From NCBI GenBank assembly GCA_963970005.1, contig CAXAMN010002991.1, forward strand, positions 154,908 to 218,907: a stretch of 64,000 bases of DNA. The letters are read 5' to 3'. This document shows positions 41,010 to 50,578 of the stretch, piece by piece; position 1 is the stretch's first letter; the number at the start of each line of letters is the position of its first letter. The translations under genes and the position numbers were made by a program. Source of the DNA: Durusdinium trenchii. Taxonomy: Eukaryota; Sar; Dinophyceae; Suessiales; Symbiodiniaceae. Below the pieces are notes generated by a model. It had not been told where the DNA came from and searched no databases. It saw only the letters and a list, made by a program, of their open reading frames with translations.

Positions 41010-42749
41010 TCAGGCAAGACCAAATTTGTGTGTGAGAGCGAAGCCCAACGACAGTGAGGAGCAGCCAGATTGATTATATTTGGGGATAAAAGCAGTGCCG
41101 ATCAAGGTCTCAATGTGCTTAACAACAAGACGGAGTGCTTCTCCCTGGACACGATGTGGACCACTCGGACCACTCTGGTGAGCTTTTGCAGTGATCGAGC
41201 CCAGAATTGGATCACATCGAGTGGTACTCCTAGATGAACAATCATACGGACTATCACAAACCTGGAGATTGAATGCCTTAATTAGGTCGAGAGTCCATCC
41301 GCCGAGATTTTCGTTTGTGTTATGGGTCTTTTCGAGAAGATGTTGCCGTTGGATAGAGATATCTCGAACAGATCTAAGTTGCAAACCGCCACTAATGCAT
41401 GACGACCATTGTTTGGACCATGCAGCTAACACCTGATCGGCTACTATTTTGGAGCACCTCCTGGAAATATAGCCCACGATTGTCACGGGACGACCATCAC
41501 TGATACTCTCGGAGATATCCTTTGTGACAAACCATGTGGGCAGATGGTGGCAAGGATTTTGGCCAGATCTTCAATGGCATTAAAAGGCAAAAGTTGCAAT
41601 TCTTCCGAGCGCGACCCATCTACGCCTTCGGCTTTATACGGCTTCATACGAGATATGACTTTCCACAGGACTGCGGGGTCACCAATCTGAATGGAGAGAG
41701 GGGTGGCAGGCGGTGTTACGGAAAGTATTTCTTGGAGAGTGTCCTGCCATGCTGTTGGTTCTGTCTGGTCACAAAATGATTCTCTGTGCCAGTAGTTGCT
41801 CCAAAAACGATCGAACTCAGCTGAAATTTGATCAATGTGGTAGACGTGGTGTTTCTGCTGAAGTAAACCCTGGGTGGGGATATGTCCTGTGAGTATTTTA
41901 GAGGTGATCCTTGAGTGATCTTGTGTCAGAGTAACAAACGTGGCATCCCCAAAGGTGGTGGGAAGACCAAAGCTTAGAGGGACTGCTTCTTGCAATTGGA
42001 GAGTGGCTGCTGAATCTCTGGAGCGCAAAAGCCAGGCTTGAACTTGAATGGTTTGTGGGACATCTGTGAGACATTTTTGTTCATGCCCCTTCATTCCCTT
42101 CATGAGTTCAACAGCATATTTAGCCAGGGTACGGATCTTACACTCTTGGCGGCAAGCCACACAGCCACGCATCGAATTTTGCAGGGTCTCGGAAGGTACA
42201 CAGTTGGTCGAACGTTGGTAACCCCACAGGGACGAATGGGATGCAATAATATTGGAGTAACCACTGCAGTGACTCCATGAACGACCAAACCCTTCGCGAC
42301 TCAAGCACCTGATGTAAAGCCTCCTGATGGAGATTGGAATATCAGTCTGGATTGTTTTGGAATGATTTGGAGAGCAGCTCGGGGATCGATGCCATTCTGC
42401 TATTCTCAAGCCTTGTAAGCCTTGTAGGCCGAGGGGTTGATCTTCTCTGCCATGGATCTTCCGTCCATGACATGCCAGTCACGACGCTGAAATACCTTGC
42501 TTGCACGATATGTCCCCCTGAAAACTGGAGACAGCCAGCGACAATGGCGCCCATGCACCTATGAATGCCCGGGTGGCGAGCCAATGAAAGCTGAGGTTCT
42601 ATCCACAACCCAGCCATTGAGCCGAGGAAACCAGCTGTACTGGCGTCCACTGCAACCATAGCCCTGGCTTCTTGGTCGATCATCTGCTCCAAAACTGCAG
42701 GGTCGAGGTTCGCCACGAGGTTGGTCACCAAATGGGCTGCGAAATCCAT
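41010..42749 (-). mobile_element. decayed LINE (non-LTR) retrotransposon with reverse-transcriptase motifs
   Basis: The minus-strand frame 41483-42409 carries a pre-RT region (FDRFWSNYWHRESFCDQTEP; PAVLWKVISRMKPYKAEGVD; RSEELQLLPFNAIEDLAKIL), typical of dinoflagellate LINE polyproteins. After a one-base shift near 41490 it continues as DGRPVTIVGYISRRCSKIVA, then WTLDLIKAFN (41268-41288), the RT motif A (D...aFn) with its catalytic Asp. A second shift and small deletion lead to LGVPLDVIQFWARSLQKLTR. The YxDD motif B/C block is not recognisable, and the part to 42749 may be a worn endonuclease region. The copy is therefore inactive. 3' sequence to about 40,600 may belong to it. Confidence 0.65.
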
Positions 42750-42900
42750 GGGTTCGTTCGCGAAAAGCCGTTAAAATGGTGCGTTCAGCATGGATCCCAT
42801 TTAAGACTTCTACCAGGGGATTGCATGTGAGCCGGTGCAAAGGACGGTGGCTTTGACATCTGCGAAGGCTCCCTGAATATATGATGCAAGAATCTCCACA

Positions 42901-43000
42901 CCCTATGGATCCACATACCTTCTCAGAAGCTAATTGGACCCTCCAAGCCTACATAAATTGTCTCCAATCACCTTCTCAGAAGGTATGTGGATCCATAGGG
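42901..43000. mobile_element. family A element (CCCTATGG type)
   Basis: CCCTATGGATCCACATACCT...AGGTATGTGGATCCATAGGG, 100 bp, almost identical to 43420-43519. Flanks ACA/AAC do not form a clean 3-bp duplication. Confidence 0.85.
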
Positions 43001-43216
43001 AACAACGAAAACGTGCCTGGCGCCATATATTTCACGATTTCGTGTTTTGAGTGCCTCGTCAAACAGCACGAATCTGTCTTCAAGCTTTGCAGCCTTTTAT
43101 TCTGACCGTTAAAACGATAAGCCGGGGCACAGCCAGGGCTAGATCGGTCATGTCTTGGGCGTTCCAATTCCGACATGGCTGGACCAGGAAGCCCAATTCG
43201 TGCCAGCCATGCAAAC

Positions 43217-43373
43217 GTCTGATGCGAAGCCTCGTCGTCGAGATCGTCGCGACCCCGCGTCTTTGCACCAGTCTCGCCCGTCTCCTCGCAGGCCCAGCGT
43301 TCGCAACTGGCACCGTTGTAGTTCTCGGCCGTGCAGTGGCACATCTGGATCTCCGTCTCAATCCTTGGGTATG
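43217..43373 (-). CDS. exon with an EGF-like cysteine motif
   Basis: Acceptor CCAAG|G, probable GT donor after CAGAC, 157 nt. Encodes IETEIQMCHCTAENYNGASC then ERWACEETGETGAKTRGRDD and LDDEASHQT. The spacing C.C.....YNG..C...AC resembles the end of an EGF-like domain, suggesting an extracellular or secreted protein, followed by a polar acidic linker. It lies between two near-identical family A elements, each within about 220 bp. Neighbouring exons were not found. Confidence 0.42.
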
Positions 43374-43419
43374 TGTTTGAATCAGGGTCGATGACTACAA
43401 TGCAAGATGGGTACCAGGG

Positions 43420-43519
43420 CCCTATGGATCCACATACCTTCTCAGAAGCTAATTGGACCCTCCAAGCCTACATAAGTAGTCTCCAATCACCTTCTCAGAA
43501 GGTATGTGGATCCATAGGG
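43420..43519. mobile_element. family A element (CCCTATGG type)
   Basis: Differs from 42901-43000 at only a few positions (for example AAGTAGTCTCC against AAATTGTCTCC). Flanks GGG/ATA give no duplication. Confidence 0.85.
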
Positions 43520-44268
43520 ATAGTTTCTAGTTTCGAGTCACTGAAAAATGATGTTCAAAACAGATCAAAACAGCTTGTACTCCCAGTGTGTAGTGTCTCA
43601 TGGGCAAACACGGGATGCGTCGAGTGCTTGATCGTGAGCGTGAAATCTGTTGGCACTGTTTGTCCTACATAGTTGAACATAAGGTTGTGACAAGTTGTGA
43701 CTCGAAAAAAAACAAAATAGCAAGGGAACTCGCAGGTGTTAGATGGTCTCAGCCAGTATCTACTTGTTTGCAACGGATTGTCCTACTTACGTTGTTGTAT
43801 AGAGCACAATTGATTCCTGTCTTGGCCCACCTCAAAAAGAATGGTACATAATGGGAGACTGTACAACTACTATATACGCTCTTATGTACGAATGACTCTG
43901 GCAAAATCGCAATGTGTCACTGCAGTTCCAACCGCCTCATCTCCTCCAAACGCCCTTTTTTGGGGAGGGACTCCTGAGAGAGGACTCCTCATTGAAGCGA
44001 CCTCTTGTCCCAAATACATACTACATACAGCGATCATGTCATAGAAAGAACTGGGTCGGACGTTTCTCCAGTGCATCTTCTTCTCAAGTCCTCTTGTTTT
44101 GCTGCATTCTTCGTTCGCATATCTCACGTGACTTCCACGAACCGATCCATGAGGCAACACCCCAATCCTCCCGTCGCGCCGCTCGCGCCATCGCGCGATT
44201 CGGCCGTTCGCGCGCGTGAATGGAACAACCCCCAGACGGATGGAACCGTCCATTAGGTCTATCCCACC

Positions 44269-44273
44269 GGATG

Positions 44274-44305
<32 letters not shown>

Positions 44306-44311
44306 GATGGT
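44269..44311. repeat. (GAT)n microsatellite
   Basis: About 13 GAT units with one GGT interruption. Confidence 0.95.
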
Positions 44312-44569
44312 TATATAGATTGTGTAGTAATACACGTGTTTACCGACTGTTGATGGTAATAGGACAGACCCTTCTCACGTGGGGTCATCACATGTCATAA
44401 CAATTCCAGTCCCATGGAGATGATCTGAAACTCCTCAGCGCCCAAGGGGCTCACGCCAGCGGGGACAGGTCCGCTTGGCCACCACCAAGTTATCACCTGG
44501 TCCGCAGGTGCGCAGGGGACCTGAACCCGACCGGATCAGGTTCGTAGAGAATAGGACGGACGTGGCATC

Positions 44570-44791
44570 TTCACGACTCGGAAGGAGTCGACCCCAGTCG
44601 ACTCCGGCAACGAACGAGTGGGGAAACACCATATCCTGCGGTCCAGAAGAGGATTGACCCGCCAGTCCGGGACAGCATCCTGGAGTCGGTGGGATTGGCG
44701 GTCCAGGACACCGCCCCGTCGGACGTCGTAGCACGGCGCAGATGCGCACGGATCGGGTCGGATCGGGGGCGACCATGCAGGGGCGTCACAG
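44570..44791 (+). CDS. exon of an unidentified protein
   Basis: A GC-rich plus-strand frame ends at a canonical donor CACAG|GTGAGC. It encodes VDPSRLRQRTSGETPYPAVQ, KRIDPPVRDSILESVGLAVQ and DTAPSDVVARRRCARIGSDR. Its 5' edge is not fixed. The segment RDSILESVGLAVQDTAPSDVV looks helical and conserved-like, but I cannot name the family. The opposite strand is also open but proline-rich and less convincing. Confidence 0.38.
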
Positions 44792-44845
44792 GTGAGCTCC
44801 AACGGAGCTTCAGTTGAAAAATTGATGATTTCACAAGTCAACCTA

Positions 44846-44959
44846 CCCTATGGATCCACATACCGAACCTGAGGTACGGTGAGCAGGGAGACCATTTATG
44901 CAGGCGCCAGGAGGGTCCAGTCGTACCTTCTGAGGTACGGTGGCAGTGGATCCATAGGG
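44846..44959. mobile_element. family A element, GTACGG subtype, target duplication CTA
   Basis: CCCTATGGATCCACATACCG...GAGGTACGGTGGCAGTGGATCCATAGGG, flanked by CTA at 44843-44845 and 44960-44962. Confidence 0.88.
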
Positions 44960-45192
44960 CTACTGTGCTTTGGACTGGGTTTTGACACGTTTTAAGTCAA
45001 ATTGGATTGGATCATACATGGAGGACGGTGTTTCTTTTTGCCGGGGTGTCCCATCCGGTCAGATCTATTCCACAGGTACCCCAGAAGGGATGGTTAGACC
45101 TGAGGCCAAACAAAAGATCGCCACCACAAAAGTTCACCCGGAGGTGAAACGCAGGTCAAGTCAAGGCACAAGGGACATGGCAAGTATATGAT

Positions 45193-45307
45193 CCCTAGGG
45201 ATCCAGTCGTACCTTCTCAGGTACGGTGATTGGAGGCACTGTTATGTAGGTGCCAGTGTCGGGTCCAGTCGTACCTTCTGAGGTTCGGTACGACTGGATC
45301 CCTAGGG
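45193..45307. mobile_element. family A element (CCCTAGGG type)
   Basis: CCCTAGGGATCCAGTCGTACC...TTCGGTACGACTGGATCCCTAGGG; the centre has GATTGGAGGCACTGTTATGTAGG. No clean flanking duplication (GAT/AGC). Confidence 0.82.
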
Positions 45308-45430
45308 AGCCACATACCCACCTTCCAGAAGGTCGGGTCCAGTCGTACCGAACCGAACTGAGAAGGGACGACGTGGATTTTCAGGGAATTTCTGTAATGT
45401 CTTGTCTACAGATTCTATAGTCTATAGTGC

Positions 45431-45543
45431 AGGATCCACATACCGAACCTCAGGTACGGTGAGCAGGGAGACTATTGATGTAGGAGGGCTTGGAGGGTCC
45501 TGGCGCCTAGCTTCTGAGGTACGGTGGCAGTGGATCCGTAGGG
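45431..45543. mobile_element. family A element, left end trimmed
   Basis: AGGATCCACATACCGAACCTC...GAGGTACGGTGGCAGTGGATCCGTAGGG. The left CCCTATGG is missing. It is the third family A copy within 700 bp. Confidence 0.75.
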
Positions 45544-45671
45544 AATCATGTTTAGGATCATCAATGACCCAAACCCAGACGCTCCATGTATATATAATCC
45601 CTGTGCGAATTCGACCTTTCACATGGACGTCTTTATCCTTTAGGGATCCCACTCTCTGCCAACCTGTTACT

Positions 45672-46396
45672 CTCTAAAGAATCAGCATCCATCAGAAAAA
45701 AAACCTCTAAACAATGAGTTTAGAAGTACAAGCACTAAAGAATCAGACCTCCTCAACCTAAAAATGAAAACGCCATCATCAACCTAAAGAATGTGACATT
45801 CCATGTTCGAGTCGAACTATCAGAAACTGTCGCTCCTTCTTCCAAATCTACCACACTGGTTCGGCAGGCACAAAGACTTGCCATGGTCCCCAAGCAACTT
45901 CCCTCAAGCAACCCTAAACCTCAGGCTTTTCAATTTAGGCTATGCAGTGGGTTGGGACCACCATTAATTTCATATCTATAAAATGACTCTCAGGACCCCC
46001 CCCTGCAGAATGGACAGGGGGATCAATAGACAATAATAGTGAAAAACAAAAATATATATATATACGAAATAACAAGAACCTAAACAATCAGGGAACGTCG
46101 ATATATACAGGTGCTTTGTTGTTTTTTTCTGATTCTTTGGAGGCTGTTTTGTGTTTTTTGTCATGGTTTGATGTAGGTTAATATAACATAGAGTCCCTAA
46201 AGAGTTGAGTATACCTATTCTACTGGAAAACAGCGGCTCACAAAGGAAGGGAACTAGAGGCCATACGTAACCATATAGAAAATCATAGAAAGATGTTGAA
46301 ACATGATGAAATACGTGTTCAATTGTTTTCAATTGTTTTTTAGGTTCTTCCAGGAATCTGGGGCGTGTTCTAGGTTAAGTTTCTGATTCTTTAGAG
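45672..46396. mobile_element. possible 725-bp element with CTCTAAAGAATCAG inverted ends
   Basis: CTCTAAAGAATCAG at 45672-45685 and its exact reverse complement at 46383-46396. Inside, a second pair CTAAAGAATCAG (45734) and CTGATTCTTTGG (46129) is nested, and another forward copy lies at 46882. No transposase is visible, so it is either a non-autonomous element or chance clustering of a regulatory motif. Confidence 0.4.
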
Positions 46397-46479
46397 GTCG
46401 AGCGGCTGTGGACCCTTTACTGAAGGCCTTTGGTACCCTAAAAAATTGATCCAACTCATTGAGTTCTTTGAAAGTATAG

Positions 46480-46673
46480 GCCCAGACAATTCTTTAGTGC
46501 CTACCACCTCTACTTTTGGATGGGTTTCAATTTTTGGGAAAGCCCGGCTGGCCAACCAGGAGGATGTCCAAATGACTTTGCGGAGAGAAAGATTGGAGAG
46601 TACGCAGAGCTTGTTGGAGCAGATGCTTTCTACTTGGGTGTTGCAGATGCTCTCATGTTTGCAGAGAAAGATG
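46480..46673 (+). CDS. exon of an unidentified protein
   Basis: Acceptor GTATAG|G and a GC donor with perfect context (GATG|GCAAGT). Encodes QFFSAYHLYFWMGFNFWESP, AGQPGGCPNDFAERKIGEYA and ELVGADAFYLGVADALMFAE. The AG|G acceptor and GC donor follow the pattern of the transporter gene. The aromatic start may be membrane-embedded. I recognise no family. Neighbouring exons on the plus strand were not found. Confidence 0.42.
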
Positions 46674-46999
46674 GCAAGTCTTTTAGATGATATCTCAGAA
46701 AACCTTCAAGTCTTCCAAGTACATTATATGTGTGTAGTTATTTTGTAGTATATTTCTTTTGGCGAACAGCAGCGAACACAGCCCAGTGGAGCACAGAATA
46801 TCTGCTATTGAGACCTATTGAAGAAATGTGAACAGGAGCTGCCTCTCGAATCGCCTGCATTGGCCAGTCCAAAGCGCTTCACTAAAGAATCAGACACTGA
46901 CCCCCTGACATTTCAAAGTGCAAACACCCATGTTCCAGTTGAAGCAAATCAGGGTGGTTGTTCGTCTGGGTCGCGTTCTTTATGACATCCTGGGTTGGT

Positions 47000-48180
47000 C
47001 TATTTTTTAGGCTAAATTCGAAGGAGGATTATATATATATGCCGATCAGTTGGGGTGGTGGTGCCACGGGGGTCAATGGGGCAGTCCGACATGCCAGTCT
47101 CATGTGTCGTGGGACATGTTGATCCACCAGCCACGCGCTGACCCGCTCCGCGTGACCCGCGGGGGGGGTGGAGTCCCCGGTCCTGCGGGTCCCGCGGGTT
47201 CAATCCATCAGCAAGAGAGGTTGAGAGACCTGAACTAGGACCCGTCACCTGGGGTACCTATGGGATAGTCGAACTAGGCACCCGAAACCGATCGGAAAAA
47301 GCGAAGGCCGGGACAGATGGACCCTCCAAAGCGATCGGAAAAGCGGAGTGGAAAAGCCAGTCCAATGGTTGGCTTGGATGGAGCTGATTCAGAAGCCGGG
47401 AAGAAGTTATATAGATATATTCCACATGCCAAAGGATGAAAACCCATAATGGCTTTATTTATACTTTCAGTTCTTGTGGCAGGTCTGCCACAAGGGCGGA
47501 TAGAAGAGGCCAGGCTTCAATCATCAAAACCGATCCACGGCGAAGAAACAAAAATGGATGATGTGGTATGGCGCTGACTGGTGCGATGAGTGAACGAGAT
47601 AACGAATTCAGCAGCAGTCATTTAAGATATGCAGCAAATTAAGTGGTGTTCACTATTGCTCATTCTCCCGGACGCAGAAATGGGAGCAGTCAAGCAAACT
47701 CATGCGATGTCCACATTGTTGAGATCTTCTTGGATATATAGAGATTATTGGAGCCATGGAGAGCCAAAGGGCAGCTTGCCATGCTGGATGGAGTTTCTGC
47801 TGGTTGACTCCACTGAACCAAACAGTCGACTGGGAAAGAAGAAAGCAACCAGTTAGCTAAATGTAGAATTTTGATCAACAAAACCTTTGATGTGAAAAGG
47901 TTTTACAATCCATGTCTGGGGTAGATTTTATGAATCAACGCTCTACATTGGGCATATTCTTTACTGACGGCTGTACCTGGGACAAACCCAAGTCATGTAC
48001 CATGAAGAATCCTTCATGCGTATACGGGAAACTATCCCACCCGCTGAAGAGCAATGAAGAGCAGCTGGGCTAACCAAAAAACTCCCAATTTTAGTATCAT
48101 GATAATGACCCCCAAATAGATACGAGTAGGTTTTCACTGCGGGATCTTTGCTGCGACCGCTCCTGCGACCCCCACTCCTC
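47000..48180. other. no supported gene
   Basis: Contains a GC-rich patch at 47125-47205 with GACCCGC repeats and several short open frames of ordinary chance length (for example plus strand 47629-47856). Nothing is recognisable. Confidence 0.4.
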
Positions 48181-48185
48181 CGGAC

Positions 48186-48274
48186 CTCGCAACTTGCAGC
48201 CCAGGAGGCCGTTGACGATGCACACGTCGTTCCACCAGAAATGCAAATGTCGCGCAGCCGGGTTGTAGGCATAC
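48186..48274 (-). CDS. exon of an unidentified protein
   Basis: Acceptor GCTCAG|G, donor GCGAG|GTCC, 89 nt. Encodes YAYNPAARHLHFWWNDVCIV then NGLLGCKLR. The upstream in-frame sequence (RMFGAMLR) may also be coding if the acceptor is further left. No family recognised. Confidence 0.38.
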
Positions 48275-48374
48275 CTGAGCATGGCCCCGAACATTCGCGC
48301 CGGCGCCAGCTGACTGAATCGATCTTTCTCTCAAACAACCATTGTTTACTCAGGGTTTGAGACTACCACACCAG

Positions 48375-48493
48375 CCCTAGGGATCCAAGTACGTTGTCAG
48401 GTACGGTGATTGCAGACGATTTACAGTAGGCGCCATTGTCGGGCCCAGTCGTACCGAACCTGAGGTACGGTGGCAGTATGTGGATCCATGGGG
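48375..48493. mobile_element. family A element, right end mutated
   Basis: CCCTAGGGATCCAAGTACGTTG...GAGGTACGGTGGCAGTATGTGGATCCATGGGG. The right terminus reads CCATGGGG instead of CCATAGGG. Confidence 0.78.
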
Positions 48494-48499
48494 AGACGG

Positions 48500-49442
48500 T
48501 CGTTCCCCAACTCTGGAATTCGAATTGGCCTGCGACGGAACCACTGCAACTCTCTCCTTCCCATGCAGCTAGTCGTGTCTCGCGTAGTCGACGAACCCGT
48601 GCAGCCTTCTCACTCACAACTTCGGTCGTGTTGAAATGTGAAGACTTCGAAGATTTCGCGTGGAGGTTTTTGGGTGACCATTTCATATCTGCGTTTGACC
48701 GTTTGACTGGTCGGGTATTTCCTCATCTCACCTGGATTGACCTCGCAAATCTGGTGCCCAAATAAGTCTATTTCACCTGTCCGGATGTTTTATCACTTGG
48801 CACCAGGATGACATCCAGACTTTACTGAGGGCATCTAGAACCATCATGAATCATGAACCATCAACATTTCATGGTAGTTGTGGGGAACCTTGCTACTGGG
48901 CATCACGAATGAGTCCCACTGCTGGGGTTCTGAAGGAGACTGAGTCCCGAACCGTTTCCCTGGAAAATAGAGGCTAACCTTCCACTTGTTGGAATCCAGT
49001 TGGGGAACACAATCCGCAAGGATGGCCAGGGTGCAAAGGCGGCCAGTCAATGGTGCCGGTCTGCAAGCGTCTTTTGACTTCCGCTTCCGTGCCATTCATG
49101 CCAGCCTTCTGCAGTTCGTGCTGCAGTGCGGTCTGGTTCCACTTGCCTAAGTAGTCCTTAGCTGTACAGCAGACGGTGACGAAGTCAACAGCGGCCAAAA
49201 AACTTGAAACTTGAGGCAATTTCACCGTGAAGCGATGACTTTGGAACTTCGCATGAGGGAAAGCGCTGTGTTTCACGGCGTGGGTTTGGTGCAAAGTCTG
49301 TGCGGCTGCACTTCTTGTCATTCTCGCATCTCGACTTGTCCGACGATACGGTTGTTACCACCCAAGCGACGATGTACTCGCTGATCAGGGCCGGCTCTTC
49401 GTCTTTTTCCTGCGCAAGGTCATAGGTGTCATGCTGGGGCAC
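48500..49442 (-). pseudogene. coding-like block of unknown family, several frames
   Basis: From right to left on the minus strand: LDKLGRNYAVPQHDTYDLAQ then EKDEEPALISEYIVAWV ending at a GTAACA donor (about 49345-49470); VDFVTVCCTAKDYLGKWNQT then ALQHELQKAGMNGTEAEVKR (49.03-49.2 kb), whose LQ.EL.KAG....AE...RL pattern recalls a SAP DNA-binding motif; LDSNKWKVSLYFPGKRFGTQ (48.9-49.0 kb); and TTEVVSEKAARVRRLRETRL (48.53-48.65 kb). The frames do not join simply. Either a multi-exon gene with edges I cannot place, or a broken mobile-element protein. The SAP guess is weak. Confidence 0.33.
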
Positions 49443-49509
49443 CGCATAGTTCCGTCCCAGCTTGTCCAGCAGTCAGTCACCAGTCCTGTTTCCATCCGAA
49501 AAAGGCTAG

Positions 49510-49683
49510 CAACACCTGTGTAACACTTCGGTTGCCTGCTTTGCCACGCTCACAGTTGCGCCAAGCTTGCAAACTCAATCGTCGTCGATGTGTCTAGATA
49601 AGGAGAACCCGATGGAGCACGCGTATGTTGCCGATGAGAATGCGTGGGCTGCCCATGTCCATGTATTGCACTACACACCTTGA
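49510..49683 (+). CDS. C-terminal exon of an unidentified protein
   Basis: After an AG at 49508-49509 the plus-strand frame runs to a TGA at 49681-49683 and encodes NTSVACFATLTVAPSLQTQS, MCLDKENPMEHAYVADENAW and AAHVHVLHYTP. The latter half is clearly protein-like. The acceptor is followed by C, unlike most exons here, so the 5' edge is uncertain. Confidence 0.35.
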   Translation, partial: QHLCNTSVACFATLTVAPSLQTQSSSMCLDKENPMEHAYVADENAWAAHVHVLHYTP

Positions 49684-49764
49684 CCAGTGGTCAAAAAGAA
49701 TTCCATGGAGAAAGGGTTTCAAAGGCCAAACCCCTCACTCATGTACATAAGTTGTATATATTCT

Positions 49765-49816
49765 TTGTATATATATATATAAATATATACATACATACAT
49801 ACATACATACATACAT
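49765..49816. repeat. AT and (CATA)n microsatellite
   Basis: A TATATATATATAAATATATA tract followed by seven CATA units. Confidence 0.95.
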
Positions 49817-50578
49817 GGTTTACACATTAAATTACAGTACTTGTTTTTGAGATCGGGTCATGTCCTCACGTCGGTTTGAGATCAAGTCGGCACGGCCAGC
49901 AGGAGCAGGCTCGGCCGCCCAAAGTCAACAGCAATATCACATATGTTTGCTTCAGTTCTGATCCGGTGTTCCATGCGCAGCTCGCTTTTCCTCAGCCCAC
50001 GCAAGAAACGACGAGCCTACCGTCATTATCTCCAAAATACGAAAAAGACAGCAATCAATTGCCAATCCACCGTTCAAGCCCGTCGTTCCGAGGTGGAGCC
50101 GGCACCCTGCCGCCGGGTGTGGGTGGCGGGCAGACTTGAACCGGCGAACGGTCGAACAACAAAGAGATGTTAATTGTCTCTTTTCTCATCCAGTGTATTT
50201 TCCTCAGCCCATGCAAGAAATGTCGAGTTGACCGTCGCGACTCTCCAACAAGCAAGAAGGAGAGCAAGGCCAATCCATTGTGGGGAGGAGCGAGTCAGGT
50301 GCGACAGGCACTGCTCTGTGATGGACCAGCAAAGCATACTGCCATCTTCTTAAAGATCGAAGCCGTGTTGTTCGTGAAAGCGCAGGAAACTGAACTTTAA
50401 AGGAAGGTCATGCAAAACGGAAATGCCAGCGGTTTCTTGGAGATATGACTCCAGCGTGGCAATCGATCTCAGGGGAAGTCGCCAAATCTATGGTCGAAAA
50501 CTTTCGTGGTGCTTTGCACACTCAAAAAAGCAGCTCCTCGACGAAGGCCCTCCGTGTTATTTTAATTTGGCTGCCGTT

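Noticed and set aside
50070..50165. tRNA-like GGTTCAAGTCTG on the minus strand
   Set aside because: The flanking bases do not form a T-stem and no D-arm or acceptor stem is present; it is part of the 30-bp direct repeat.
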